A DNA stretch of 54,247 bases from Verrucomicrobiales bacterium (GCA_003138485.1 PLGF01000193.1:1-54247); one strand, 5' to 3'; shown: positions 25,579 to 34,114, counted from the first letter of the stretch. Program-made: numbers and translations. Notes: generated by a model from the letters alone, not told the origin.

Positions 25579-25592
25579 GTGATCCAGATCAC
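25579..25592. promoter_or_regulatory. CRP/FNR-like palindromic operator candidate
   Basis: GTGATCCAGATCAC is a perfect inverted repeat that fits the GTGA-N6-TCAC core of CRP/FNR-family sites. It lies about 115 bp before the start of the Ser-rich repeat protein and about 330 bp before the sensor kinase. No CRP-like regulator gene is in the window; binding is untested. Confidence 0.45.
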
Positions 25593-25796
25593 TCCCGACC
25601 ATATATCGGACAATGATGGCGAAACTTGAGCGGCGGTCTGGACACCGTGGAAAAGGGAGGGGGGATCAGTAAACGCAAGCGATTTCCTCACTCAAGGTTC
25701 GCATCGTCCGCTCACTTGGGAGTGACCTGTGCAGGCAATGCCTTTCAAGCGGAGCCTGTTTGCGCACCAACCCCCCCTCAGGCTGATAGTGCAACA

Positions 25797-25853
25797 AACT
25801 GGGAACAATCCGCCATTCAAATGGGATAAAACGCCCGATAAATGGGATGAAAC
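25797..25853 (+). promoter_or_regulatory. Direct repeats with helical periodicity before the LytTR system
   Basis: AAATGGGATAAAAC (25819-25832) and AAATGGGATGAAAC (25840-25853) differ at one base and are exactly 21 bp apart. A weaker AACTGGGA copy sits 22 bp further upstream (25797). LytTR-type regulators are known to bind paired direct repeats about two helical turns apart, and such a regulator is encoded by the second gene of the downstream pair. An autoregulatory operator 67-123 bp before the kinase start is a reasonable inference. Confidence 0.55.
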
Positions 25854-25919
25854 ATATAGGCAACAGAAGAAAGCCCTTGTACACTTGCCAGCGACTGAAG
25901 AAGGCGCGACGTTCAACGG

Positions 25920-27089
25920 ATGAAACATACGATGCTAACAGCCGCGGCCATCTGTAAACCGGGCGACGGTTTGCCGGTGCGAACAACACCCTATTGGGTG
26001 ATGATCTCGGCCTTTTGGGTGATGATCACTCTGGCCACGGCATTGCAAGATTGGCTCACGCTACAGGGAGATTTCATGCCAGCGCTGCGGTTTGCCGCCT
26101 CAATGTGGCTGCCTTGGGCTTTCCTCACGCCGGGCATTGTCTGGTTTTCGACCACATTTCCGGTGGAGCGAGACCTTTGGCAGTGGCGCCTGGCCGCACA
26201 TTTGGGCGCTTTTGCTCTTATTACCGTTCTGTTCGGCCTCATAAGTTACTGGGCCGGGCCGCCCCCGTTTCATTCGCCGGCCGGCATCTCCCGTGTGGGA
26301 CCGCCACTTTCCCACTTGCCTGACAGCCCGCCAACGGAGCCACCTCTGGCTGGTATGATCGTTCGGCGGGCCATTTTTCAGTTTCCAATTTATTGGGCCA
26401 TCATGGGGGTGGCCCACGCTTTTGTTTTTTATGAACGCGCCCGGGATCGGGAGCGCCATGCGGTTATGCTTGAGGCGGGACTCACCAAGTCGCGGCTTCA
26501 AACTTTGCAGACGCAACTTCAGCCGCATTTTCTCTTTAACACCCTTAATTCGATTGCCTCACTCATCCACGAGAACCCGCGCATGGCCGACGAAATGATC
26601 GGTTCTTTGAGCGATTTCCTTCGGCTGACACTTGGCGCGTCCGATCACCCCGAGGTCTCATTGTCCGAAGAACTCGTTTACCTGGATCACTATCTTGCCA
26701 TCGAGAGAATTCGTTTCGGCGAACGGTTGCAAGTGGAGAAATTCATTGAGCCTGCGGCCCTCGACTCACTGGTGCCGGTGCTGATCCTTCAGCCGCTCCT
26801 TGAGAACGCGGTCAAACACGGCGTTGAAAAGCAGTTGGCTCCGGTTCTGGTGCGTATTTCGGCGAGGCGCGCCGGCAATTTTTTGCGATTGCAAGTTACC
26901 GACAACGGTCATGGCCTGATGGCCGTGAAGGGAAAACTGGTCGAAGGCGTGGGACTGTCCAACACACGCTCGCGATTGCAGGAGATTGCCGGCGAGTTTT
27001 CGTCGCTGAGCTTAAGCTCGCCGCCGCAGGGTGGGTTGGAGGTTCAGATTCTTATTCCGTGGCGAATCGCGACTGAAGCATTGAATTGA
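25920..27089 (+). CDS. LytS-type membrane sensor histidine kinase
   Basis: A 389-residue kinase of the His_kinase (LytS/YehU) class. Four hydrophobic segments span residues about 25-165 (for example WVMISAFWVMITLATAL and LAAHLGAFALITVLFGLISY), without a large sensor domain. The dimerisation/phosphorylation motif QTQLQPHFLFNTLNS, with the His at about 202, follows. The ATPase domain has an N-box (LQPLLENAVKHGV) and a G-box (VTDNGHGL, GVGLSNTRSRL). It should phosphorylate the LytTR regulator encoded 17 bp downstream. The signal is unknown. Confidence 0.92.
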   Translation: MKHTMLTAAAICKPGDGLPVRTTPYWVMISAFWVMITLATALQDWLTLQGDFMPALRFAASMWLPWAFLTPGIVWFSTTFPVERDLWQWRLAAHLGAFALITVLFGLISYWAGPPPFHSPAGISRVGPPLSHLPDSPPTEPPLAGMIVRRAIFQFPIYWAIMGVAHAFVFYERARDRERHAVMLEAGLTKSRLQTLQTQLQPHFLFNTLNSIASLIHENPRMADEMIGSLSDFLRLTLGASDHPEVSLSEELVYLDHYLAIERIRFGERLQVEKFIEPAALDSLVPVLILQPLLENAVKHGVEKQLAPVLVRISARRAGNFLRLQVTDNGHGLMAVKGKLVEGVGLSNTRSRLQEIAGEFSSLSLSSPPQGGLEVQILIPWRIATEALN

Positions 27090-27106
27090 CAAACTCGACC
27101 GCCTTC

Positions 27107-27871
27107 ATGAATATTCGCGCATTAATTGTGGACGACGAGTTGCTGGCGCGCGTCCGGATAAGAATGATGCTGGCGGACGAACCCGACGTGACGGTGGCGG
27201 GTGAGTGCGCCAATGGAGCCGATGCTATTGCCTTCATCCAGAAAGATCGGCCGGACTTGGTGTTTCTTGACGTGCAGATGCCCGAAATAAGCGGCTTTGA
27301 CGTGTTGCGCAGGTTGCCGCCAGACCGCGGGCCGTCCGCAGTCATCTTTGTGACCGCTCACGATCGGCATGCGTTGGAAGCATTTGAAGTACATGCCCTG
27401 GATTACTTGTTGAAGCCGTTCAGGGAAACGCGGTTCCGCGAGGCATTGCTGCGGGCGCGGCAACACCTCATGCGGGAAGATTCCCAGGGAATGAATCCCC
27501 GTTTCCTGGAATGGCTGGCATCACAGGAGCGCAACCCGGCCTACCTCAACCGCCTGGCCGTGAAATCCGGAGAACACACTGCTTTTGTCGAGGTCAATGA
27601 TGTCGATTACATCGAAGCCGCCGCCAACTATGCGATCCTGCACACCGGCGCGACCAGTCATATTTTGCGTGAAACGCTCACGAACCTCGAAGCCAAGCTT
27701 TCCCCCAGGCGATTCTTGCGTGTCAATCGTTCAGCCATCGTGAATCTGGATCGCATCAGCGCCGTGCAGCCGGCGAAAAGCGGCGAACATGCCGTTGTGC
27801 TCAAGAATGGCAAGGTGCTCTCGCTGACACGCGGCGTACGTGAAATCCAGCAGCGGGTGGAGGATCTTTAG
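27107..27871 (+). CDS. LytTR-family response regulator
   Basis: A 254-residue regulator. The receiver domain (1-120) has the acidic pair in LIVDDE, the phosphorylated Asp in LVFLDVQMPEISGFDVL (about residue 54), FVTAHD, and the Lys in DYLLKPF. The C-terminal half is a LytTR DNA-binding domain (VDYIEAAANYAILHT, then the RRFLRVNRSAIVNLDRI motif). It probably binds direct repeats upstream of its own operon (25797-25853) and perhaps other targets. The ATG at 27107 gives the usual short N-terminus; a TTG at 27086 overlapping the kinase stop is less likely. Confidence 0.92.
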   Translation: MNIRALIVDDELLARVRIRMMLADEPDVTVAGECANGADAIAFIQKDRPDLVFLDVQMPEISGFDVLRRLPPDRGPSAVIFVTAHDRHALEAFEVHALDYLLKPFRETRFREALLRARQHLMREDSQGMNPRFLEWLASQERNPAYLNRLAVKSGEHTAFVEVNDVDYIEAAANYAILHTGATSHILRETLTNLEAKLSPRRFLRVNRSAIVNLDRISAVQPAKSGEHAVVLKNGKVLSLTRGVREIQQRVEDL

Positions 27872-28041
27872 TCAGGTTAATGGGTCGCCCATAGCTTTGT
27901 CTATCGTGCGCCCTTGCGCGGCGGATGGGGCTGAGGGTGGAATGCGCTCATGCGGCGTCCGATGCGCATCGAAAATCCTGGAGCGGCGCGGCTTCAATGC
28001 CCGGGAAACCGGGTTGAAATCTACGTCTTTGAGCGATTGTC

Positions 28042-28095
28042 GCGCCATAGCCAGGCGACGGCGGACTTGTTCGCCGCAGCGCATGGCTATGGCGC
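28042..28095. repeat. Perfect 11-bp inverted repeat between convergent genes
   Basis: GCGCCATAGCC (28042-28052) and GGCTATGGCGC (28085-28095) pair perfectly, enclosing 32 bp with further weak GGCG/CGCC pairing. The right arm ends exactly where the yjbQ stop codon begins, and the LytTR gene ends 170 bp to the left, so it could stop transcription from either side. There is no T-run. It could also be an interspersed palindrome. The rest of 27872-28095 shows nothing else. Confidence 0.6.
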
Positions 28096-28515
28096 TCATT
28101 CACCGATGATTTTCACCAGGACGCGCTTGCGGCGGCGGCCGTCGAATTCACCGTAGAAGATCTGCTCCCACGGGCCGAAATCCAGTTTGCCATTGGTCAC
28201 CGCCACAACGACCTCGCGCCCCATGATCTGGCGCTTGAGGTGGGCGTCGGCGTTGTCCTCACCCGTCCGGTTATGCTGGTATTGGCTCACCGGCTCGTGC
28301 GGGGCCAGCTTTTCGAGCCAGACCTCGTAATCATGGTGCAGGCCGCTTTCATCGTCGTTGATAAAAACCGAGGCGGTGATGTGCATGGCATTGACCAGGC
28401 AAAGGCCCTCCCGCACGCCGCTTTTGCGCACGAGGCCCTCGACGGTTGCGGTGATGTTGACAAACCCGCGCCGGCCCGGCACCTCGAACCAAAGATATTC
28501 CGTGAGCGATTTCAT
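28096..28515 (-). CDS. yjbQ: YjbQ/UPF0047 family protein
   Basis: A 139-residue protein of the UPF0047 family. The conserved core is visible: [15 protein letters not shown], then [15 protein letters not shown], and [32 protein letters not shown] is the metal-site stretch with His and Asp, and [20 protein letters not shown] completes it. Members have been linked to a secondary thiamine-phosphate synthase activity; the physiological role is unclear. It stands alone and is divergent from the DUF167 gene. Confidence 0.92.
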   Translation of the reverse strand: MKSLTEYLWFEVPGRRGFVNITATVEGLVRKSGVREGLCLVNAMHITASVFINDDESGLHHDYEVWLEKLAPHEPVSQYQHNRTGEDNADAHLKRQIMGREVVVAVTNGKLDFGPWEQIFYGEFDGRRRKRVLVKIIGE

Positions 28516-28601
28516 GGTGCAGTTCTACCACAACCCCGCCGCCTTTGACATCTCATAAAACCAGAGACAAATCCTTTCCCGCCGGCTACAATGGCGCGGT
28601 C

Positions 28602-28901
28602 ATGGCAATGCCCGATTTCCTCCGCGCCCAGCCGGGCGGCGCGCTGCTCTCCGTGAAACTCCAGCCGCGCGCGTCGGCCAATGAGATCGTCGGGCCGGCG
28701 GGCGGGGAGTTGAAAATCAAGGTGACCGCGCCGCCGGTCGATGCGGCCGCCAACCAGGCGCTCGTGGAATTGCTGGCCGAAAGGCTGGACTGCGCGCGGA
28801 ATCGGATCGAACTGGTTCGCGGCCATAAATCGCGCCACAAAATCGTCAAACTCCACGGCTTCACGACGGAAGCCGCGCGGGAAGGGCTTGAGCCATCTTG
28901 A
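28602..28901 (+). CDS. DUF167 (YggU family) protein
   Basis: A 99-residue protein of the YggU/DUF167 family. The recognisable stretches are LLSVKLQPRASANEIVG, KIKVTAPPVDAAANQALVEL and ELVRGHKSRHKIVKL. The fold is a small alpha/beta domain of unknown function. The ATG at 28602 is preferred because the open frame before it (from 28545) is not family-like. It converges on the TolB-like gene, 9 bp away. Confidence 0.88.
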   Translation: MAMPDFLRAQPGGALLSVKLQPRASANEIVGPAGGELKIKVTAPPVDAAANQALVELLAERLDCARNRIELVRGHKSRHKIVKLHGFTTEAAREGLEPS

Positions 28902-28910
28902 GCCAGGTCC

Positions 28911-30419
28911 TTACCTGGGATAGATGGTGGTATAGGTGACAAAGGCGATTTTGCGGCTGTCGGGCGACCAGGAGGGGACGTTGATCGTTCCCTGGCCCCC
29001 AAAAAACTTCGCCAGGGTCGTGATCGGGCCGCCGTTGGCCGGCATGAGGCGCAGCATCACGTCCTTGTTGGCCGGGTGATCGTTGGGCTTGACGTCTTTG
29101 TTGAAGGTCAGGAACACCATGTTCCGCCCGTCCGGTGAGATGTGGGCAAACCAGTTGTTGTGGTCGTCGTCGGGCGTCATCTGGGTCTGCTCTGACCCGT
29201 CGGTCTTCATTCGCCAGATTTGCATCAAACCCGAGCGTTCGGAATTGAAGTAGATGTACTGTCCGTCTGAGGAGTATTCCGGACCGTCGTCCCGCCCCGG
29301 CGCGGTGGTGAGGCGCATTTCCGCGCCGCCCTCAGCCGGGATGGTATAAATATCGACCTCGCGGTCGCGCTGCCCGCAGAAGGTCAGCGTCTTGCCATCG
29401 GGCGACCATCCGTGGAAGTACGACGGCCCGGCAGGAGTAATCAGCTTGAAGGCGCCGCCGGTGATGGGGCCGACATAAATCCTGGACACGCCGCCGGCGC
29501 TGATGGCCAACTGTGTCCCGTCGGGAGAGATGGCGTGGTCGTTGTTGATGCTCGCCACGTCCGCCACGTTGATGCGTTCCGGGAGGGCGCCGTTGGTGAT
29601 GGCGATTTTGAAGAGTTTCCCGCCGCCGTTGAAAATCAGGTTGTTGTCCCTGGTCCAATTGGGCGCCTGGATGTTGGCGGGAGTGTGATAGAGGATGGTG
29701 CGGTCGGTGGAAGCGACGGTCATGAACTCCAGAGTGCTCTGCACCTCGCCCCTGGCGCTGGCAGGCAGCGGCGGGAGTTCCTTGAGTTCGACCTTGGAAA
29801 ACTCCGCCTGCTCCAATGTCGAATCGTCATGGGCCGACACTGCCAAGCCAACGTAAAAGGGTTCCGTCAGCGGCAGCTTGAAGGAGCCGCCGGCAGGATG
29901 CAATTGCTCCCCGTTAGTTGAAATCCAAAACGAAATGTAATCGCCGCGCTTCTCCAACCCCACCCGGACCGGGCCGGAGAAACCCGACTGAATCTCCTGC
30001 GTGTCGGCGCCCTTGGATTCCCGGAATTGGAGCGCCGTCAAGCCGACTCCGTGCTGGGCCACATCGACGTACGGGGAATCGGCGTCCAGGGATTGGCGGA
30101 CGATCAAACACGCTTTTCGATGGGGGTTGCCGCCGGGCTTGGGCCATCGGACATTGGCCGAGAAACTCAGGTCGCCGGACATTTGCTTATAGGCAAAATG
30201 GAAGCCGTCGGTCTTGGACCACATGTTAGCTCCGCCGCCGGACATCAGGTAAGTTTTGGCTGCGGCTTGGTACAGCATCGATCCCGCATGGCGTGGCGAA
30301 CCGACGTCCGCGTGCATGGGAAAGAGGCCGGAATCGGCCGCTTGAGCCAGATTGACATTGGCGCTCAGGATGAGCGTTGAAGAAGCGATGGCGGTCATGG
30401 CGCCGATTGTTTTCAACAT
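28911..30419 (-). CDS. Exported lectin-like plus TolB-type beta-propeller protein
   Basis: A 502-residue exported protein. The signal peptide is MLKTIGAMTAIASSTLILSA, with cleavage near AQA. The first half (about 30-215) is a concanavalin-like domain of the DUF1349 type (FHFAYKQMSGDLSFSANVRW, then LEKRGDYISFWISTNGEQL). The second half is a propeller of WD40/TolB-like blades with repeated patterns: NDHAISPDGTQLAISAGG, YFHGWSPDGKTLTFCGQRD, DGPEYSSDGQYIYFNSERSG, NWFAHISPDGRNMVFLTF and VPSWSPDSRKIAFVTY. It may bind or act on a carbohydrate or peptide substrate. A divergent esterase gene starts 94 bp away and may share control. Confidence 0.85.
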   Translation of the reverse strand: MLKTIGAMTAIASSTLILSANVNLAQAADSGLFPMHADVGSPRHAGSMLYQAAAKTYLMSGGGANMWSKTDGFHFAYKQMSGDLSFSANVRWPKPGGNPHRKACLIVRQSLDADSPYVDVAQHGVGLTALQFRESKGADTQEIQSGFSGPVRVGLEKRGDYISFWISTNGEQLHPAGGSFKLPLTEPFYVGLAVSAHDDSTLEQAEFSKVELKELPPLPASARGEVQSTLEFMTVASTDRTILYHTPANIQAPNWTRDNNLIFNGGGKLFKIAITNGALPERINVADVASINNDHAISPDGTQLAISAGGVSRIYVGPITGGAFKLITPAGPSYFHGWSPDGKTLTFCGQRDREVDIYTIPAEGGAEMRLTTAPGRDDGPEYSSDGQYIYFNSERSGLMQIWRMKTDGSEQTQMTPDDDHNNWFAHISPDGRNMVFLTFNKDVKPNDHPANKDVMLRLMPANGGPITTLAKFFGGQGTINVPSWSPDSRKIAFVTYTTIYPR

Positions 30420-30513
30420 AAGCGTTCGGAGGCATGATACGGGAAGCATACCCGGAAAGACAGATTTTTCTAAAGGCGTTGAAAGCCCGTCGAAACGCAG
30501 GCATACTGGGAGA

Positions 30514-31473
30514 ATGGACACGAAATTGATATGCGGCGCCGCATTGATTTGCGGCGTCCTGGCAACTGCCGCCGCCGACCGGATCGATTGGACGAAAGCC
30601 GACGGCGATTTCACTCTTGGGCCGCTCTACACCAACGCGCCAGACTGCATTCGGCATGTGGGAGTACCCAAGGGGATAATCCACGAATTCACGATGGAGG
30701 GGAAGGAGAGCAAGTTTTATCCGGGGCTCAACGGCCCGTATCAGCGAACGGTTTATGTTTATGTGCCCAGCCAATATGTGGCGGGGACACCCGCGCCGTT
30801 CATCGTGGCACAGGATGGGCGTGGCGAAACCAACCGGCTGCCCGTCGTGCTGGACAACTTGATCCATGACCATCGCCTGCCGGTCATGATTGCGGTCATG
30901 ATCCAATCGGGCGGCGGCGATGGAAAAGGGAGCGAACGGGGTTTGGAGTACGACACGGTGTCGGAGTGGTACGCGCTGTTCGTTGAGACAGAGGTGTTGC
31001 CCAGGGTCGAACGGGATTACAACGTGAAGTTTACGGCGGACCCGGAGGGGCGGGCGGCGATGGGAGGGAGTTCCGGGGCGGCGTGCGCGTTTACCATGGC
31101 GTGGTTTCACCCAGAGCTGTACCGGCGGGTGCTGAGCTACTCCGGGACCTTCGTGGACCAACAATCGCCCAACAACGCGGAATCGCCGCACGGCGCCTGG
31201 GAGTATCACGAGCATATCATCCCGCAAAGCGCGGCCAAACCGCTGCGGGTCTGGCTGCAAGTGGGCGAGAAAGACATTGGTTACGACAGGGACGAGGCAT
31301 CGTTGCACAATTGGGTGATGGCCAACCAGCGGATGGCCGCCGCGTTGAAGGCCAAAGGTTATCATTATCAGTATGTCTATTGCCTCGCGGCCGGCCACGT
31401 GGACAGACGAGCCGTCGGCCAGACGCTGCCCGACGCCTTGCTATGGCTCTGGCAGGGGTATCCGGCCAAGTGA
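30514..31473 (+). CDS. Exported esterase D/Fes-like alpha-beta hydrolase
   Basis: A 319-residue exported hydrolase of the putative esterase (PF00756) family. It has a signal peptide (ending near ATAAADR), a beta-strand YVYVPSQYV, the substrate loop VEYDTVSEWYALF-like region (LEYDTVSEWYALFVETEVLP), the nucleophile elbow GGSSGAACA (Ser about 186) and a catalytic His in LAAGHVDRRA near the C-terminus. An acid residue in VGEKDIGYDRDEASLH completes the likely triad. These enzymes cleave acyl esters, for example on sugars or siderophores; the substrate is not visible. The start at 30514 is the ATG that gives a normal leader. Confidence 0.88.
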   Translation: MDTKLICGAALICGVLATAAADRIDWTKADGDFTLGPLYTNAPDCIRHVGVPKGIIHEFTMEGKESKFYPGLNGPYQRTVYVYVPSQYVAGTPAPFIVAQDGRGETNRLPVVLDNLIHDHRLPVMIAVMIQSGGGDGKGSERGLEYDTVSEWYALFVETEVLPRVERDYNVKFTADPEGRAAMGGSSGAACAFTMAWFHPELYRRVLSYSGTFVDQQSPNNAESPHGAWEYHEHIIPQSAAKPLRVWLQVGEKDIGYDRDEASLHNWVMANQRMAAALKAKGYHYQYVYCLAAGHVDRRAVGQTLPDALLWLWQGYPAK

Positions 31474-31533
31474 TTCTCCCGCCCAGTAAAACGTTGCGGT
31501 TGGGCGCAAGCGGGCAATAATGGGAGCCGGCTC

Positions 31534-32148
31534 ATGAATGAGTGGAATATCCAATCGCGCGCCCGCGCTTGTCAGGCTTGCGCGAAAGCGTTTGCGGACA
31601 AGCAGTTGTTTCACACGCTGCTCTTCGAGGAGAAGCAGCAGTATGAGCGGCTGGACATTTGCGCCGATTGCTGGCAGACGCAATACCGGGAAGGGGCCAG
31701 CGACCGCAAGGGGTTTGTGTCGCAATGGCAGGGAGTGTTCCAGACGCCGCCCGCCGCGCCGGAGGACCCCATTCAGAAGGAATCCGCCGAATCGCTCCTG
31801 CGCAAGTTGATCGAAGCGAACGACCCCAAGCACGGCCCGGTCTGCTTCATCCTGGCCGTGATGCTCGAACGCAAACGAGTCCTCAAAGTCAAAGAGCAAA
31901 TCCGCCGCGAGGACGGCCGGGTCTTCATTTACGAACATCCGGCAAGCGGCGATCTTTTTACCATCGCCGATCCGAATTTGCAGCTCGATCAACTCCAGGA
32001 CGTGCAACGCGACACCGCCCAACTTCTGGCGCACGGACTGAATCCGCCGCCGGAAGTGGCCACCGCCGCGGTCGAGCCTCCCGCCGCCCCCGCTGTGGCG
32101 GAAGCGCCGGCGCCGCCGCCGGAGGAAAGTCTGAGCGCCCAATTGTAA
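31534..32148 (+). CDS. Zinc-finger-bearing protein upstream of rnc
   Basis: A 204-residue protein, not assigned to a named family. The N-terminus has two Cys pairs (CQACAKAF and CADCWQTQYRE) spaced 27 residues apart, which suggests one zinc-binding site. The middle (LRKLIEANDPKHGPVCFILA, VMLERKRVLKVKEQ) is helical, and the C-terminus is Ala/Pro-rich. GGGAG precedes the ATG by about 8 bases. It ends 1 bp before the rnc start, so the two are almost certainly cotranscribed; a role near RNA metabolism is only a guess. Confidence 0.8.
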   Translation: MNEWNIQSRARACQACAKAFADKQLFHTLLFEEKQQYERLDICADCWQTQYREGASDRKGFVSQWQGVFQTPPAAPEDPIQKESAESLLRKLIEANDPKHGPVCFILAVMLERKRVLKVKEQIRREDGRVFIYEHPASGDLFTIADPNLQLDQLQDVQRDTAQLLAHGLNPPPEVATAAVEPPAAPAVAEAPAPPPEESLSAQL

Positions 32149-32149
32149 A

Positions 32150-32845
32150 TTGATTTTTGTGCCGGACTTCAACGCACTCCAAACGGAGATTCAGTATCAG
32201 TTTCGAGACAGCGCCCTGTTGCGGCTGGCAATGACGCATCCGTCCGTCGCGCATGAGCAAGGGCGGTTGGTGCGGCACAACCAGCGGCTGGAATTCCTGG
32301 GCGACGCGGTGCTCGGGTTGGCTTTGACGGGGGAGCTGTACGAGAAATTCCCCAGCGTGAGCGAAGGCCCGCTGACCAAGGCGCGCGCCCAAATGATCAA
32401 CCGCCGCACCCTGGCGGAGCAGGCGCGGCAATTGCGCTTGCAGGACTATTTGATCTTGAGCCGGGGCGAGGAGGCCAACCTGGGGCGCAACCGCGCCTCG
32501 GCGCTGGCGGATGCTTTCGAGGCGCTGATTGGGGCCGTTTTTCTGGACGGCGGTTTTGACGAGGCGCGCTCCTTCGTGCTCCGTTCGTTCCGGCGCGCGT
32601 TTGGAGAAATGACCTCCATTCCCACGCTGGACAACCCCAAGGGCGAATTGCAGGAGATATTGCAGTCCGGCTCGCCGGGAGCGCCGGAGTATCAACTGGC
32701 CGGGGTCAGCGGCCCGCACCATGACCGCGACTTCGAATGCGTGGTGACGCATAACGGCGTCGAATTGGGCCGCGGCAAGGGCAAGAGCAAGAAAGCCGCT
32801 GAAAGCGAAGCGGCCATCGCCGCCCTCAAGAAATTGAGGGGGTAA
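32150..32845 (+). CDS. rnc: Ribonuclease III
   Basis: A 231-residue RNase III of normal length. The endonuclease domain holds the signature HNQRLEFLGDAVLGL (about 43-57), with Glu and Asp catalytic residues, and the second acidic site in ADAFEALIGAVFLDGG. The double-stranded RNA-binding domain (about 160-229) has NPKGELQEILQ, PHHDRDFECVV and the KKAAESEAAIAALKKL helix. It processes rRNA precursors and structured RNAs. There is no ATG: translation probably starts at TTG 32150 or GTG 32159, with the nearest GGAGG about 20 bases upstream, which is unusual. Confidence 0.95.
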   Translation: MIFVPDFNALQTEIQYQFRDSALLRLAMTHPSVAHEQGRLVRHNQRLEFLGDAVLGLALTGELYEKFPSVSEGPLTKARAQMINRRTLAEQARQLRLQDYLILSRGEEANLGRNRASALADAFEALIGAVFLDGGFDEARSFVLRSFRRAFGEMTSIPTLDNPKGELQEILQSGSPGAPEYQLAGVSGPHHDRDFECVVTHNGVELGRGKGKSKKAAESEAAIAALKKLRG

Positions 32846-33196
32846 GAAGGCGGTTGCGCTGAAAGGGGCAAAATGTAAGCTTATGAACGATGAAACTGCG
32901 TCTGGACTTGCTGGAGCATCTGACCGACGAGGACATCCTCGATGAGGTCCTGGCCAACAATCACCGCTACAAACCAGAGCCGCTTTTCTCAAAAACCGGA
33001 GTTGGGACCTTGTCATCGGCCTCAACCGAGGAGCGTGCGCAAAAGGAAGCGCGCAGCACGGTTTTAATCGAGAGATTCAAGAAGCGTGCGCAGCCGAGTG
33101 GGCCGAAAAACAAGGGCAAATCCTCACGCTCTCCGAAGCCATAGAGTTCCTTCGGCAATGCCATCGCCGCGCCCCGTTTCTCTTCTTTATTGATGA
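32846..33196 (+). pseudogene. Small frameshifted gene between rnc and cdsA
   Basis: The ATG at 32890 opens an 84-residue frame whose first 33 residues look protein-like (MKLRLDLLEHLTDEDILDEV, LANNHRYKPEPLFS). After about 32995 it becomes a Ser/Lys-rich run. In another frame from about 32990 the DNA reads coherently (KNRSWDLVIGLNRGACAKG ... REIQEACAAEWAEKQGQILT, LSEAIEFLRQCHRRAPFLFF) to a stop near 33213. One indel near 32990 would join the two into a single gene of about 110 residues. No family is assigned. The call rests on reading-frame quality only. Confidence 0.4.
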
Positions 33197-34114
33197 TCAC
33201 GTCAGGATATGCCGCAGATAAAGATACATCAGCGGCGCGTTGAAAAGCAGGCTGTCCAGCAAGTCCAGAATGCCTCCGATGCCAGGGAACAGGCTCCCGG
33301 AATCCTTCAGGCCTGCTTCGCGTTTGAAGAGCGACTCAATCAAATCGCCAATCACCGCCGCCACGCTCAGGATCATCCCCAATAGAATCGAGTGCGCCAG
33401 GGTCATGCCCGTCAGCCGCGGCCCGGCCCAGCGCGCAAAGAGGACGCTCGCCGCAGTGGACACCAGGATGGCGCCACCGAAGCCTTCCCAGGTTTTTCCC
33501 GGGCTGATGCGCGGGATCATTTTGTGGCGGCCAAAGAGCGAGCCGAACGCGTAGGCGCCGCAATCGCTGAATTTTGTGACGAGGACAAAATAGAGGACGT
33601 AATAATGGCCATCGACGCCCGCCTGGCCGAAGAAATTGATCTTCTGAATGAAATTCAAAAGCCACGGCACGTACATCAGGCCCAGGAGCGTGGTGGCGAT
33701 GGCCAGGATGCCGGTGTTGACGCGGCGGGAGACGAACTGGCGGATGCACAGCCCCAAAACAAAGAGAATGAAGAAGCTGGTCTCAAAATCGTTCATCCGC
33801 GACGGGGAGGCGGCGGGGCGGAAGTCGCCGGAGATATAGACGAAGGTGGCCACAATCAAGAGGAGGCCGCCAAATATCCCCAACCTGTCAAAGCAGGCGT
33901 AGCCCAGCTTGCGCACCATGCCGTAAAACTCCACCAGCCCGCAAACCGCCAGCAGCCCGATGATCGCCAGGAACACCCAGTCGGAAAGCGCCTTGTGCCC
34001 GGAAAAAAGCGCGCCAATGACGACCGTCCAGAGAATGACGAAACTGAAAAGGCGGCGAAAGAATATGGCGCCCTTGGACAACGGCGCCCGCGCTGAACTT
34101 ATGGCTTCCGACAT
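33197..34114 (-). CDS. cdsA: Phosphatidate cytidylyltransferase CdsA
   Basis: A 305-residue polytopic membrane enzyme that makes CDP-diacylglycerol from phosphatidate and CTP, the branch point of phospholipid synthesis. At least seven hydrophobic segments are visible (for example LFSFVILWTVVIGALFSG). The C-terminal signature DLIESLFKREAGLKDSGSLF, continuing PGIGGILDLLDS, matches the CdsA pattern S-x-x-K-R-x-x-x-x-K-D-x-x-x-x-x-P-G-H-G-G-x-x-D with His replaced by Ile and Arg by Leu. The ATG at 34114 begins MSEAISSARAPL; a longer frame upstream is not family-like. It is divergent from the LRR gene. Confidence 0.9.
   Translation of the reverse strand: MSEAISSARAPLSKGAIFFRRLFSFVILWTVVIGALFSGHKALSDWVFLAIIGLLAVCGLVEFYGMVRKLGYACFDRLGIFGGLLLIVATFVYISGDFRPAASPSRMNDFETSFFILFVLGLCIRQFVSRRVNTGILAIATTLLGLMYVPWLLNFIQKINFFGQAGVDGHYYVLYFVLVTKFSDCGAYAFGSLFGRHKMIPRISPGKTWEGFGGAILVSTAASVLFARWAGPRLTGMTLAHSILLGMILSVAAVIGDLIESLFKREAGLKDSGSLFPGIGGILDLLDSLLFNAPLMYLYLRHILT

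Larger units (their letters stand above)
25466..25919. promoter_or_regulatory. Divergent regulatory interval
   Basis: A 454-bp non-coding stretch between the Ser-rich gene pair (leftward) and the sensor kinase (rightward). It holds a CRP/FNR-like palindrome at 25579-25592 and an array of direct repeats at 25797-25853. No -35/-10 pair is clear enough to call. Confidence 0.5.
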
